A DNA stretch of 64,000 bases, taken from assembly GCF_003597395.2 (NCBI RefSeq), contig NC_133770.1:295867618-295931617 (forward strand), read 5' to 3'. Of this stretch, positions 45,106 through 57,250 are shown in pieces. The stretch is from Chelonoidis abingdonii (Eukaryota; Chordata; Testudines; Testudinidae). The notes beneath the pieces were generated by a model. It had not been told where the DNA came from, ran no database searches, and was given only the letters and a program-made list of their open reading frames with translations. The stretch's first letter is position 1. The number at the start of each line of letters is the position of its first letter. The position numbers were made by a program, and so were the translations under genes.

Positions 45106-48100
45106 CTGGAAATGGAGAGAAAGAAGAAAGCTTGCACATGAAAGGAGAGGGGAATATTAGTTGCATTCTCCATAAAATCTCTGCCAGCTGGATGGAAAGA
45201 CCCAAGAATAGAACAAAGCCTGCTTGGTTCTTGTTATGTTTTCCAAAACCCAAATAACCAATAAAGCCTTTTAATTTAATTAGCATGATTTTAATTACAG
45301 GAGGGGAAAGAGTATCAACAAAATAGTGAAGTGAGAGGATCCTTGTTTACAAATTTCATCTATCCACCCCACTTCATTCTTTGCTTCAATCTCCCACCAA
45401 CACCAGCTACTTGAAATGACAAGTCTGCTGGGCTCTGCATCCGGAACGTTCCAGTTCCTAAAGGCCCAGTAAACATTCAAGTCACCACAGTTCGTAAAGC
45501 TCCACACACTCAAATCCCTGAAACACAGTTCAGAAATCCCCAAGGATTCATGCTGCAATATGACCCTTTTAAAGCTCCCATGGCCAGTGGGATTTTGAGT
45601 TATCCATTTAAGTGCCAGCCACAGGCTGGAGCAGCTTTAATAATTAATGCATCCAAATTCCAGAGACGAGTTATATATTGGAGAAATGAAGACGTGAAAC
45701 TCAGTGGGGTCTCAGCCAGTTGTCCCCCAGAAACACACCTTTTACCTCCCATGTATTTTTCCAACTTGCACACTAGTGATGAGATATTCAAAACTACTGA
45801 GGGGCTTTGGATGCCTGATGCAGTCTATGACAAAGTTACTCACCAGCCAGTGTGCCGTCTTTGACCTGGGTGAGGAATTATTGTTTTGAGTTATTTTCTC
45901 TCTGCAACCCCATCAACCGGCCATTCAGGTTTTGTGGTGGACCCCTCTGTCTTGTGACTTGGCCCTCTGGCCAGGTCACATTTTGTCTCTCAGCTTTTTT
46001 GGTAAATCAGAGTTCAACTCAACAATAGTCCCAAAACAAGTTACCAGCCTCGGTCTAGACCCAATAGTCCTTCTGGCCCTTGTGTTTGGGATCTTTACAC
46101 GAGTCTCTTTAGTGAGGCTGTAGGGAAACCCATTCCCTCACTCTATCCTGTGTTCAAGTCCAGAGACCTGCAGCAAGCAGTTAAGGTCTGTCTCACTGGA
46201 TCTCTTGATTCTTCCCTGGGCTATTTCCTACTCTGACCTGCCTTCTCAGGGGGCTCCCATTGTTGGCAGGGTCCCAGGTCCCAATATGACAAAGGAAAGA
46301 GAACTATCCTAACAGAGATAAAGACTGGCACCAGTTCTTCTGTCCCACAGTTTCCATAAGGCTCAATCAGTCATCTGTACTACTGCTGCAGATCCACAGG
46401 AAATCTAAGGCACCTTGGCTCTCTGTTGTGCACCACTCTGGGAGCTGAGAATGAGAGGTCTATCCATCGCCTAGGGCTGGAGCCTTCAGAACTGAGTTTC
46501 TCCTCCTCCAAGTCTGGCATGCTTCACAGGAACATTGGGGTGTGTCAGTCTGAGCCCACAGCTGCTCTTTAACCCCTTCCTGTGTAGTGAGGGGTCTGTA
46601 TACCCCCAACTTGTCTTTTGATTTTGCTGTAAACCAGGGTCAACTCCCCACCTTTACTCACCTTCTTCGGGCTTCCCTAGGTTGAAATTAAAAGGTGCTC
46701 AATAGTAACAGGATCACCTGGGTATCTTGCCCAATGCTTCCTCATCTCTACAAAACAGGTTCTAGTATCCACAGCGGTGTATGGACAATTTGAGAACATA
46801 AACAGCTGCAGCCTTTGTCTATACATTCACCTCAGCGCCAGCATCTCACTCAGTGCTTCGTAAAGCACTTGGAGATGCAATGAGATGAGAGCCCCAAAGT
46901 CATTACACTTTAGCTAATAATTATTTTTTGTGTGATGTACAGAGTGGTCCAAAGGATAAATTGAGGGTTTTCACTAATGTCCGTTAGCTTCTCTAACATC
47001 AGAGTTTAACCTTTCTAGAGGTCTCCCACACATGATAATTTCCTCCTGGGTTTTTTTTTTATATCCACATTCTTAACAAATCAATCTAAGTGCAATCTAT
47101 ATATCGCCCATTTCCAAGATGAAACACGACAACTTCTAAAAATATTTCAAGGCCAATTAGACCTTCAGAGAAGAACTCAACGCAGCAGCAAAACACAGTA
47201 TGGTACTTGCTATAATGAACTCGTCAGATAACAGAATGAGTCAAGGCGGCCTGCGCATTCTCAAATATACTCGAATGGATTACCGGTAAGTATATAATTC
47301 AAGCAGGGAAGAAGTCGCTCATCATGATGATGATATGTTTTTGACTTCTGCAGAGAAAATCATGACAATTCAGAGTGAAGGCTACCCCCTTAATGTCTTC
47401 GTACTGCCAAACTAGGGAGATCTTTGGAAGACAGACTGAGCTGATATTCCATGAGTTCTGCGTAACAGCAGCATAGATCTTTGATATTGTGTTCTTTAGA
47501 GCAAAGACATTTGTTTGAGACAATTAATATGTTAACATCAGGTGCAGTGCCATGGAAAGGCCAATTTTTGACCCAAAACAGTGGTGTTGCTTTTAAAGTG
47601 TCACAGGCTCTTTGCACAGTGCAAGGGCATTTGGGCTGGGTGACCCATAAGCCATTTCTAGCTTTAGCATCAATAGTGTAGTTGAGGGTAAATGTGGGTA
47701 CATGGAGTTTACCCACTCCTCCTTTGGGGAATATGAAGTTTAGTCTTATACCACTATGCCACTGATTAGCATATGTGATATTTAAACACAGTGAGAGAGA
47801 TCCCCAGTGGGTATAAATCAGCAGAGCTCCACTGACGTCACAGGAACTGTGCTTATTTGTGTAAGTTCGGGATCTAACTCAGAATATCCATATATTCTCT
47901 TGGAAGCTTTAAAAGCAACTGACCCCAAAACGGCAATCAAAATTTTACAGCACCTCTGGGACAATGCAGAATCCTTTGCTCGGCCCCTTAGATCAAAGAA
48001 ATGGGATGCACACTGCATGTGACGTCATTAATAAGCAAGTAACAGGAATCTAATATAGAAGAGCCCTACTAGAGCATTCAGATTCCCCAACTGGCCAGTG

Positions 48101-48644
48101 CAGGATTGCTTCCTCCAGTGCATTCTTAAGTGATTAGTTCTTCAGCCATGATCTACTGAACCAATTCCTTTTCTCGGTGATGTTTATTTTATTTATTTAT
48201 AAGGCATTTACCAGGTGGCAGCTAAGGGCTGCTCAATAAAAAAAGAACACAAACTCCTTTTCAAAAAAGTACCTACAAAAGTCACCAATCAGCTAAATGC
48301 CATTCATAACCTTTAAATTTAAAAAACAATCTGGCACAAGCACAAAACCCAATAGCTATCAGGCAAACCTCCCTACCCACAAAGAGGATAATTCCTAAAC
48401 ATCAAGAGGAATGAGGAAAGCAGACACAAAAACACAGGGAAGGGGCCCAAAACGTGGCTTCAAAAACCTAGGCCACCTAAACAAGCCAAAAGTTTAGTCT
48501 AGTGCTACGTATTGCTTAGATAGGTAGCCTCACAATTTCTAAGCAGCGAGATAGCAAACTAGCAGAATATAAATTGCATCATCGCCACTGGCTACAGCTA
48601 TGATTCAAAATCCTCTAACTCTACACGAGCGAGTGATGCAAGAG
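45106..48644. other. Long intronic stretch, mostly unassigned
   Basis: No clear repeat was named between 45106 and 48644. The part at 45900-46650 is moderately GC-rich and may be an old LTR in minus orientation. A short plus-strand segment (47170-47285) is discussed under the rejected items. Frames elsewhere lack support. Confidence 0.4.
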
Positions 48645-48855
48645 GGAGACAATGTTGCCTTGTGGATAAAATACTGAGCTGGCACTAAGAAGACCTGCCT
48701 ATTCGTGGCTCTGCCACTAGCCTGCTGGGTAACCTTGGGCAAGTCGCTTTCCCGCCCTGTGCCTCAGTTTCCACATCTGTAAAGTGATACTGACCTCCTT
48801 TGTAAATCACTTTGAAATCTATGGATGAAAAGCACTATATGTTGTTCTAATAGGC
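48645..48855 (+). repeat. MIR SINE, well preserved
   Basis: Nearly the whole MIR is present in plus orientation: ttgccttgtggataaaatac, ggctctgccactagcctgct, gggtaaccttgggcaagtcg, cctcagtttccacatctgta, then aatcactttgaaatctatgg and gaaaagcactatatg. Confidence 0.9.
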
Positions 48856-49154
48856 TGAGTGCCACTAATTAATCCACAGATCCCCTTCCAGCTTGTTGTT
48901 GCATCATTTTACCTAATTTTGCTGTTTCACAACCTCATGCCGGGACTTTTTCCCCTTGCTGGTCACATCAATCTTTGTAACAGCCTGCCTGCCCCAGTGC
49001 TGTCAGTGCCAGTCCATAATCTCAGTAAGGGCAACTGATCACAGAAGGCAAAAATAACTGCAACAACATCAGTGACCAGTACAGCATCAATAAGCTATTT
49101 TATAGATATCTCTTCATTCCAAAGGATACACAAGTGCTTTAACAGTATTATAAA
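48856..49154. other. Intronic spacer
   Basis: Nothing recognised. Confidence 0.5.
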
Positions 49155-49660
49155 TTCATAGATTTTAGGGCCAGGATGAACTACTCCGATCATCCAGTCC
49201 ATCCTCCTGAGTAACACAGGCCATAGAATTTCATCTTGCAGTTCCTGTATCAAGATTATATCTTGCAGTTGAACTAGAGCTGCATTTTACAAAGACATCA
49301 AATACTGATTTAAAGACTTCAAGTGATGCCGCATCCATCATACCTCTCAGCAAACTGTTCTAATGGTTGGTCACCCTCATTTTTAAAGTTTGATTTGGTC
49401 TAGCTTCAACTTCCAATAACTGGATCTTGTTCTGCTTTTGTCTGCTAGATTAATGAGCCTTGTACTATCTGATATCTTCTCCCCTCGTAGGTATTTGTAA
49501 ATCGTGATCAAGTCACCTCTTGAATTTCTCAATAAGCTACATAAATAGAGGCCTTTTGTATCTTTCCAGTCCTCAATTCTTGAGGCTCTTCTCTGAACCC
49601 TCTCCAGTTTTACACCGTGTTTTATAAAGTATTGGCACTATTATTCCAGTAGAGGAATAA
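49155..49660 (-). repeat. Older CR1 LINE 3' part
   Basis: It carries cagtccatcctcctgagtaa, cacaggccatagaatttcat, then cgtaggtatttgtaaatcgt and ctcttctctgaaccctctcc, the minus-strand CR1 order also seen at 190-835 and 33355-33885. Confidence 0.8.
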
Positions 49661-50049
49661 AAAAATCATTTCAGACAGCACTGAGACTCAGACACTTGTG
49701 ACAGAGAACACAACGTCGTACAACAACAGTTCAGAACAAGAAGTGAAGAGTACTATAAATACTTGAAAGTTCAGGAAGAATTTAGTAGTTACATACAAAA
49801 TGAAATTGGACAAGGATATTTGTGATAAATCCTGATCTCTTTTGAGAAGTGTCACACATTCTTAAATGACCATAAGCAGCCAGAAACTGAGGTCTATATT
49901 CAATCTGCAAGACTAACCCTAGGACCATGCTGCGTCATGGTGTCAGAACTCTTTCTGAGGAATTTCACTCCCTTCTGCAGCACTTGGCGTTTTCCTGGAA
50001 GTATCTCCTCTAAAGCAGCAAGAATCCCATTGCCACCACAAAGCATCTC

Positions 50050-50985
50050 AAAGGTTAGCAGTGAAACCATTCTTTCTTATTGCCACACAACAAAAACACT
50101 AACCCAGGAACCTATCCTTGCAACAAAGCCCGATGCCAACTCTGTCTACATATCTATTCACGTGACACCATCACAGGACCTAATCACATCAGTCACACCA
50201 TCAGGGGCTCGTTCACCTGCACGTCTATCAATGTGATATATGCCATCGTGTGCCAGCAATGCCCCTCTGCCATGTACATTGGCCAAACTGGACAGTCTCT
50301 ACGCAAAAGAATAAATAGACACAAATCTGACATCAGGAATCATAACATTCAAAACCAGTAGGACAACACTTCAACTTCCCTGGTCACTCAATTACAGACC
50401 TGCGGGTGGCAATTTTGTGACAGAAAAGTTTAAAAAACAGACTCCAACAAGAAACTGCTGAACTTGAATTAATATGCAAACTAGATACCATTAACTTGGG
50501 TTTGAATAGAGACTGGAAGTGGCTGGGTCATTACACAAATTCAATCTGTTTCCCCATGTTAAGTATCCTCACACCTTCTTGTCAACTGTCTAAAATAGGC
50601 CATCTTGATTATCACTACAAAAAGTTTTTTTCTTCTCCTGCTGATAATAACTCATCTTAATTAATTAGCCTCTTAGAATCATAGAATCATAGAATATCAG
50701 GGTTGGAAGGAACCTCAGGAGGTCATCTAGTCCAACCCCCTGCTCAAAGCAGGACCAATTTCCAACTAAATCCTCCCAGCCAGGGCTTTGTCAGATTGTA
50801 TGTGGCAACTTCCACCTTTTCATGTTCTCTTATTAATATTATATCTTTCTACTATATGTTCATTCTATGCATCTGATGAAGTGGGCTGTAGCCATGAAAG
50901 CTTGGGTCAAATAAATTGTGTTAGTCTGAGTGACAAGTATTCCTTGTTCTTTTTGCGACATAGGCTAACACAGTGCTATCTGCAA
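50050..50985 (+). mobile_element. Penelope-like retroelement fragment with GIY-YIG endonuclease domain
   Basis: Penelope-like elements pair a reverse transcriptase with a C-terminal GIY-YIG nuclease. The frame from 50080 has a Cys-rich linker (PCNKARCQLC, residues 13-22) and the nuclease core: IYAI at 53-56, YIG at 66-68 in MYIGQTG, then LRKRINRHK with the catalytic Arg around 75-80. A one-base deletion creates a stop at 50359-50361 in place of the expected Pro-Val-Gly. Coding traces continue to about 50540 (AELELICKLDTINLGLNRDW in another frame). The 3' tail is interrupted by a CR1 fragment (50675-50793), then resumes and ends with gcatctgatgaagtgggctg..aggctaacacagtgctatct near 50985. The reverse transcriptase is missing, so it is 5'-truncated and dead. 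Confidence 0.88.
50675..50793 (-). repeat. Short CR1 3' end inserted into the Penelope element
   Basis: 'agaatcatagaatcatagaatatcagggttgg' through 'cagccagggctttgtcag' is the CR1 3'UTR in minus orientation. It is about 120 bp long and strongly 5'-truncated, and it splits the Penelope 3'UTR. Confidence 0.88.
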
Positions 50986-51044
50986 ATGGCTAAGTGCATG
51001 ATCCTCATCGTCCCCTTCCCCCCATACACATGTATCACAGATGC

Positions 51045-51270
51045 TTTGTATACACTACAGATGATTCGCTATAGCTATACTGGTACAGCATAATTGGCAG
51101 AGCCCCTGATGTAGATATCAATTAGCTGTGCCAACAGAAGCACTCTTCTGTGGCATACTTGAATCTACACAGGGAATTGCCAGCCTAGTTATGTTGGCCA
51201 GGGCCTGTGCTTTTTCACACCCTCGCCACCGTATGCCAATAAAACTTTGTAGTGTAGACCTGGCCAAAGT
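51045..51270. mobile_element. MITE with 'tacactac' inverted ends
   Basis: The left tttgtatacactacagatga and right ctttgtagtgtagacctggc are inverted at their 'ctacacta' parts. Interior is decayed. The overlapping frames 51118-51412 are therefore not genes. Confidence 0.5.
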
Positions 51271-51499
51271 GAAATTGTTGAAATTCCGTTCTATAGCAGG
51301 GACTTCTATAACTTTGAGACCCAAAGGCACAGTGTCGCTTCGCAGAAGTCCAAGAGCGTGCTACAAAGCTATTTGCACATTTTTGCCTCAACAACATTCA
51401 GGCTGGAAATAGAAGAGATTCTAACCTCAGAGGATGAGGTCTGGACAGGAGTTGCGGAGGAAAAAACGTAATTAATTAAGAGGGAGCTGACAAATCTAT

Positions 51500-51885
51500 G
51501 AGTGTGACTGCATGACAGGGTGCTGGTGAGGTTGGAGGCAGGGCTTGACAGCCCTGGGTGCACTTCACCTTTACATCTTACGTTCCTAATGCTAAGCTTC
51601 AGAGTTTCAGCAGGCACTGGCACGGGTCAGGAAGGGAGTCTCCTCCCGCAATGCCATTCTGGGAGGTTTTTTATCTCTCCTCTGAAGCATCAGAGATGGC
51701 ACAGATGGTGTAGGACACTGGATGGGGTCGCACTGAGCATTCTCTCTCTCTCTCGGTGCTTGGCTGGCTGGTTATTGCTCAATATGCTCAGGATCTAACT
51801 GATCGCATATGCAGGTTAGAAGGAATTCCCTCTGTTATGAGATTGGCATGAACATTCAGGGGGTTCGCTTCCCTGCGGCATGTGA
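51500..51885 (+). repeat. CR1 LINE 3' region, plus strand
   Basis: Order of CR1 3'UTR blocks: 'cttggctggctggttattgctcaatatgctcaggatctaactgatcgc', 'ggttagaaggaattccctc', 'tgagattggcatgaac' and 'gggttcgcttccctgcggcatg'. Includes a (CT)n run at about 51741-51752. Confidence 0.65.
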
Positions 51886-52214
51886 GTACTTGCCAGGATA
51901 ATCTGGGTATATTCACTCATCATTGCCTGCCCACTGCAAGGTCCCAGAACACTGGTGCTCCTCAGTCTCACATATACCTTGGTCTCTGCGTGGCACATAA
52001 TAGACTGCTCTCTGTGGTTCTTATTTTCCTTGTTGTTGGGCTTGTGTGTGGATGCTGGTGGTTGTGGTGGCCTGGGATACACAAAGGGTCACTACTGAGT
52101 ACTGGCTCTTCTGCCCAGACTCTATGACACACTAATTTGCCTAACTATTATAATCAGGATAACTATTCATCCTTGTTATTAATGAAGTTAACTCTTTTTT
52201 ATTATTCGGTGACA

Positions 52215-52320
52215 GTTCAGTATGTGCATGTTTACGGATGGGGAACCTGAGACTCAGAGAGATTAAAGCCTTGCTGAGGTCCGCAGCAGGTCTGGAGAAA
52301 AGGCAGAATTGAATTAGAAG
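52215..52320 (-). repeat. MIR SINE fragment
   Basis: 'ttacggatggggaacctgagactcagagagattaaagccttg' is the reverse-complement MIR core. Confidence 0.65.
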
Positions 52321-52439
52321 TTGACTTAGTTAGTAGTGACTTATCGTATTGCTACCTACTTAGTTCTACGATGTGTTCAATCACTGCTGGCAGGGGAGAG
52401 AAGCCAGCAGTCTTGATTGCAGACTTCTCTCTAATAGAA

Positions 52440-53011
52440 GAGAGGTGGCAACTAACGGCCCGCGGGCCACATCCAGCCCACAGGACACCTGCCCGGCCCT
52501 GACTCCGACCAGGAGGCACCCCGCCTCCCTGCTGTCCCCCTCTCCCTCAGCTTGCCAGCTTCAGCACTCTGGCCTACACTCCGCCAGGCGTACGGCGGCG
52601 TGCGGGCCGCGATTAAGGGGGGGGAGCGGGTCCGATGGCAATCAGAGACAGGGAGCAGGGTGGTTGGATGGCAGAGGTTCTGGGGGAAGCAGCAGGGACA
52701 GGGAACAGGGCTGTTGAGTAGGCGTGAGAGCCCGGGGCCTGTCGGGGGGGGTGGGATAGGGGAGGGCAGTCAGGGACAGGGGAGGTTGGTAGGGGTGGGC
52801 CCTGGGGGTGGTTAGAGGTGGGGGTCCAGGAGAGGGATCAGGTGAAAGGAGGGGGGATTGGATGGGGGGCTCTGAGGGGCCGTTCAGAGGGCGGGAAGTG
52901 GGAGGGGGCGGGGGCCAGGCTGTTTGGGGAGGCACAGACTTCCCTATCCGGACCTCCATACAGTTTTGCAACCCCCACGTGGCCCTCAGGCCAAAAAGTT
53001 TGCCCACCCCG
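52440..53011. mobile_element. hAT element, 'gtgggcaaact' family, diverged left end
   Basis: The left end gagaggtggcaactaacggcccgcgggcc is answered by ggccctcaggccaaaaagtttgcccaccccg. The flanks TAATAGAA (52432-52439) and CATTAGAA (53012-53019) match at 6 of 8. The G-rich body explains the overlapping frames. Confidence 0.82.
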
Positions 53012-53027
53012 CATTAGAAAGCACCTC

Positions 53028-54131
53028 TGTGATGCTCTGTACCCCGGGGGAACACCCAGCACCTCCATGTTCATCTTTATAAAATGACTGTGTGGTATCC
53101 AATGCAAAGTTTGTCATGTTGGATGTCTTCAGAAGACTCAAAATGCACTGATTATGGTTGTTATAGTGATATTATAGTAATTGTTACAGTCATGTTATCA
53201 TAAGGTTATAATTGCATGTATATAGTTATGAGGCTGAAAATCTATCCTCATGGCTTAAAGCAAGCCCATGCAAAACTCTCCAGGAACAGAGAGGTTGTTC
53301 ACACCTCATCACGGCATGGATGGGACAAACCCAGCCCAGCCTCACAGGAACAATGGACACTGGTTTAGGCAACAACAAAAGAATCTGTTAGACCCTCAAG
53401 AGAGTCAACCCCTTCCTTTGGGCAGTTTGGGACTGTGATGAGGTATTGCTCACCTGACTCGAGGGGGGGGGAAAGGGGGGCGCAAAGCCAAGAGGAAAGA
53501 AACGACATGATAAAAGGGAGAGACAGTTTGCCATGTTCTCTCTCTCTCTCTCTCTCCCATCTACATCTACAGACAGCACCACCACCAAGCGACTGAAACA
53601 CTGATCAAAGGGGATAGCCTGACTGAAAAGTAACCACCCAGCCTGTGGTGAGAAGCATCTAGGTTTGTAAGGACACTGAAAGTGTTAAGATAAACTTAGA
53701 ATGTGTTCTGCTTTTATTTCATTTGACCAGATCTGACTTGTTATGCTTTGACTTATAATCACTTAAAATCTATCTTTATAGTTAATAAATCTGTTTGTTT
53801 ATTCTACCTGAAGCAATGTGTTTGGTTTGAAGCGTGTCAGAGTCAAAGTCTGGTAAACATTGATTTCTTTGTTAAATTGCTGAACTTATATAAGCTTGCA
53901 GTGTCCAATGGGCATAATTGGACACTGCAAAATGGAGGTTCCTAGGGTTGTTTCTGGGACCGGAGATATTGGCTAGTGTCATTCACTTGCAAGTAGCTGG
54001 GAGCGGTTTACCTGCCACAGGCTATGCGTGAGCAGCCCAGGAGTGAGGTTCTCACAGCAGAGCAGGGTAAGGCTGGCTCCCAGAGTCAAGGATTGGAGGG
54101 GCCTAGCAGATCACCAGTCCGGATAACACCA
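53028..54131 (+). mobile_element. LTR-like retroelement sequence
   Basis: It begins TGTGATGCTCTGTACCCC and has a (CT)n run at 53536-53556. A poly(A) signal lies in 'gttaataaatctgtttgttt' (about 53780). The block ends near 'cagatcaccagtccggataacacc'. This matches the general form of a turtle LTR family. I could not find the right terminus or a target duplication. No genes are inside. Confidence 0.55.
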
Positions 54132-54728
54132 TCAAAACCTCCTTCTGTCATTTACTATCTTACGGTTGAATCTTACAAGGTGCTGCAACCTACCTCCTAG
54201 TAACTTCAGGGAGTGTTGAAGGTCCTGAGCACCTCTCAAGAGGCACTCAGCACCCTGACCTACTGGGCCCTTAGGAAGCAGTATCCTAAACGGACACATG
54301 GGGAATTACCAGGAAGAACATTCCCATTTGATAGAGAAGGAAGAATAAAGGAAATAGTAGCTGTTTTGCAAGTTAATATGACAGAACTTTGTAGCATCGT
54401 AACACTTCAGAGAAGCAGTGTAGCTTGTTCCACCTTTCTGCCTTCTAATTCCTTATTGTAACAGATGACATAATTAAAAATAGAAAAGGATGCAGTCTCG
54501 GCAAGGAGGGAATATATCTCTGCCTATTTAATGCAACATATGGGGGAATATTTTTACATCTTATAAAGAAATGTGTATTGTACATGTGCTGGAGCTCATG
54601 AGGCACAGCAGTAAAAATGCGTTAATATCTGCTCCCTGACAACAGGGCTTGCTGAATGCTGTATACATGCTTACAAGTCATCAGCAGGGCCGCATACAAT
54701 TGACTAGGAAGCCTTTCATTATACGCAC
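54132..54728. other. TSNARE1 intron, donor side of exon 54729-54806
   Basis: Begins (in gene orientation) with gtgcgtataatg after the exon. No repeats were recognised. Confidence 0.6.
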
Positions 54729-54806
54729 CATTGGAGTTAATTCGGAAGATGTTGGCTGAAGTTTCCTGAAACAATTCCTGGAGTTCGTTGGGATCGATCT
54801 GGGTGG
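54729..54806 (-). CDS. TSNARE1: TSNARE1 coding exon (upstream of the two seen)
   Basis: On the minus strand the acceptor tccttcttgtcttgttgcag precedes CC ACC CAG ATC GAT CCC and the exon ends AAC TCC AAT G before the donor gtgcgt. The 78-bp exon encodes TQIDPNELQELFQETSANIF then RINSN. This is the start of the syntaxin-like part of TSNARE1, just after the N-terminal Myb/SANT-like region in vertebrate homologues. Both ends are phase 1, so the exon can be skipped without a frameshift. Its last G joins TG of the exon at 39454-39523 to give valine. I matched it to TSNARE1 from memory of the family (LQELFQE..SANxFRIN); a syntaxin-7/12-type paralogue is less likely because the following exon also fits TSNARE1. 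The preceding exon was not found up to 64000. Confidence 0.92.
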
Positions 54807-56813
54807 CTGCAACAAGACAAGAAGGAGAGCACATATGAATATATCTGGCCAGCGTATCGCCGTGTCTTGCTTAGCAAGAGACTAACATCAGAGCAGATCC
54901 TCTGAACCAGCATGCCCCATAGAGGGACATTTATCACAGCTTTGTCCCCATACTCTGCTGTGGTTGTTGTATATATTTAACAAACACACAGTTACCTCTG
55001 AAAGTTAATGGGTTGAAAGTGAAACACTGGTTCTAACAATTACAGGCCCAAATACAACCTCACTGAGGTAACGGGGAATCCTTTCACTGACATCAACAGG
55101 CTATGGAGCAGAGACAGAGCATTTACAGGGGCAGGTTTTTACACGCTGCCTTTCTCCACGTGCCCACAATTTGCAGGCACAAACAACTGCAGTGTAGTTT
55201 TTCACCCACAATTATCTTGGAGGCAAGTGATTCCATTTAGGCACGTAGGCTGATCATTTCCGAGCTGCCTAAGGCATTTCGATGACCACATTCCCATGCA
55301 AATGATTGGGAATACGACATCCAGCTCCAATGGCGGCTCTGAAAATCTCAGCTCTGATTCCCTTATTGTAGCCACATGCAACATGGGGTTTATTTAAATA
55401 TTTGTATAAGACTCTTTTAGAATCAAGGCCCTATTGTGCTAGGTGCTGTACAAATATGTGGTAAAACTAGGCTCCCACCCAGTTGCATTTATTATTTTAT
55501 CTGAGACACGACACAACCACACGCACCCATCTGAGTAATTGAGGCTAGGCTGAAAAATCAGATCCTCAATCATCAAAGCAGTTTATAAACATAACTAAGC
55601 CACAACGTTCCTCTCAAGAAGTCAGGCAGGTGAGAGAAAGTAAGAATCCAGCTTGACGCTGAACAAGAGAGTGTTTGAAGGAGCAGCAATTAGCAAGGAA
55701 TTTTTTTTATAGAGAGAGTGAGCGTATTTGATAAAGGCAACCAACGAAAAATGAACACAAGGCCTTCCTTACAACGTCACTTTGCAGAACTGGATTACAG
55801 ATTAACAGGCCTCTTTGTGTATACATACATGGGCTCACATCCACACGTGTAAGACATAGCGTGGATGAAGGCCAAATGTGGTGCTGAACCACTAATTTCA
55901 CGCTCCTCCCCAAAAAAACACTGATCTCCCCATGCAAGCCCTTCCCTATCTCCTGGCCCCAACAGATTCTCCATCCCCGTCTCCCCAGGTGGGATTTTCA
56001 TCTTCCTTCTGCTCCTGATGCCATGTGCCTGCCCCCAAATGCAGCCAACAGATAGCCAGTTGGCAGCAATCAACTGTGTTGTAGCCCCTAGTGACCTCTC
56101 CCTCGCTTACTGGCCTGCCTGAATCCCCTCTGTTATTACTCAGTTATTAATGAACGTGCCCATACCTGCCCCTGAGCAGAAGGTGGCACCAGTTGGTATG
56201 AATCAGAATTTTCCCATTTCCCACCTTTAAATTTATATGAATACCCCTAGCCCATCAATGTCCTCACAGTTTCAAAAGCAGGAAGGAGGGGTAGGAGCAA
56301 GTTTGAACAGGCATCTCTGTGATTTACTTTAGCTGACATTTGACTAAGAAGTACGTGGTTAATTTTTTTTTAATTCCTTCCTCCTAAGTCATTCGCCTCA
56401 ACTTCTCCATCATATTTTCATTCTAACTTGCAAAAACCAGGGATTACTAAACGGAAGTAATCAGGTCATGCTTAACCGTCTCCCCAGAAATTTAGCTCAT
56501 TCACACCCTGATCCAGTTCCCATTAAGTCAATGGCAAAAATTTTAACAGTGCATTATTAGCCTTTTAGTTCTTTGCTGAGGGCATCAGAACTGTGGGTGA
56601 CATTACAATACAGTCCCTGATTCAGAAAGGTCCCTGCATAGGGTTACTCGTGTACTTATAGTTAGGTACGTGATTAAGTTCATTACTGAATCAGGACCGA
56701 AGCAAACTGAGATGTACTTGGACAGGCATGACTGGTAAAAGACAGCCTAGTGCAGAACGTGAAAATGCTGACAGACCCTCAGCTAGAACAGCACTCACTG
56801 AAACACAGTTAGT
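54807..56813. other. TSNARE1 intron with ancient repeat scraps
   Basis: At 55425-55465 'ggccctattgtgctaggtgctgtacaaata' belongs to an old repeat that recurs at 59790-59945. Near 56515-56535 'cccattaagtcaatgg' is another recurring old motif. No exon is visible. Confidence 0.45.
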
Positions 56814-56821
56814 ATTCCATG

Positions 56822-57136
56822 CAGGGCCAGCGCTTCCATTTAGGCAGCCTAGGCAATCGCCTAGGACGCCAGGATTATTGGTGGGCGGCATTTTGCCGGA
56901 GGGGGCGGCATGCGGCTCCGGTGGAGCTGCCACAGTCGTGCCTGCGGAGGGTCGGCTGCTCCTGCGGCTCCGGTGGACCTGCCGCAGACACCACTGTGGG
57001 AGCTCCACCGGAGACGCGGACCAGCGGACCCTCCGCAGGCACCACTGTGGCAGCTCCACCGAAGCCACGGGACCAGGGCACAGGGCGGTGAAATTGCCGT
57101 GCGCCTAGGGTGCTAAAACTCCCAGCACCAGTCCTG
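56822..57136. mobile_element. hAT MITE with perfect 8-bp duplication ATTCCATG
   Basis: It begins cagggccagcgcttccattt and ends cccagcaccagtcctg (inverted ends). ATTCCATG flanks it at 56814-56821 and 57137-57144. The interior has GC-rich arms with repeated 'gcggctccggtgga' and 'ccaccggag' blocks. The diverged copy at 7285-7648 is the same family. Confidence 0.92.
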
Positions 57137-57250
57137 ATTCCATGAAATTCCCCAAACAGCCTGGACTGGAGTGGTCCATGGGCTTCTGTAGAGGGACCAT
57201 CCTGCAGAAGTAAATTCAACCAGCAGGAGTTTACAGTGATCCATTTAAAT

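Noticed and set aside
47170..47285. Plus-strand open segment ending RILKYTRMDYR before gtaagt, looking like an exon with a donor site
   Set aside because: It lies inside the TSNARE1 intron on the opposite strand, has only a weak acceptor, and matches no protein I know. The frame is short enough to be chance.
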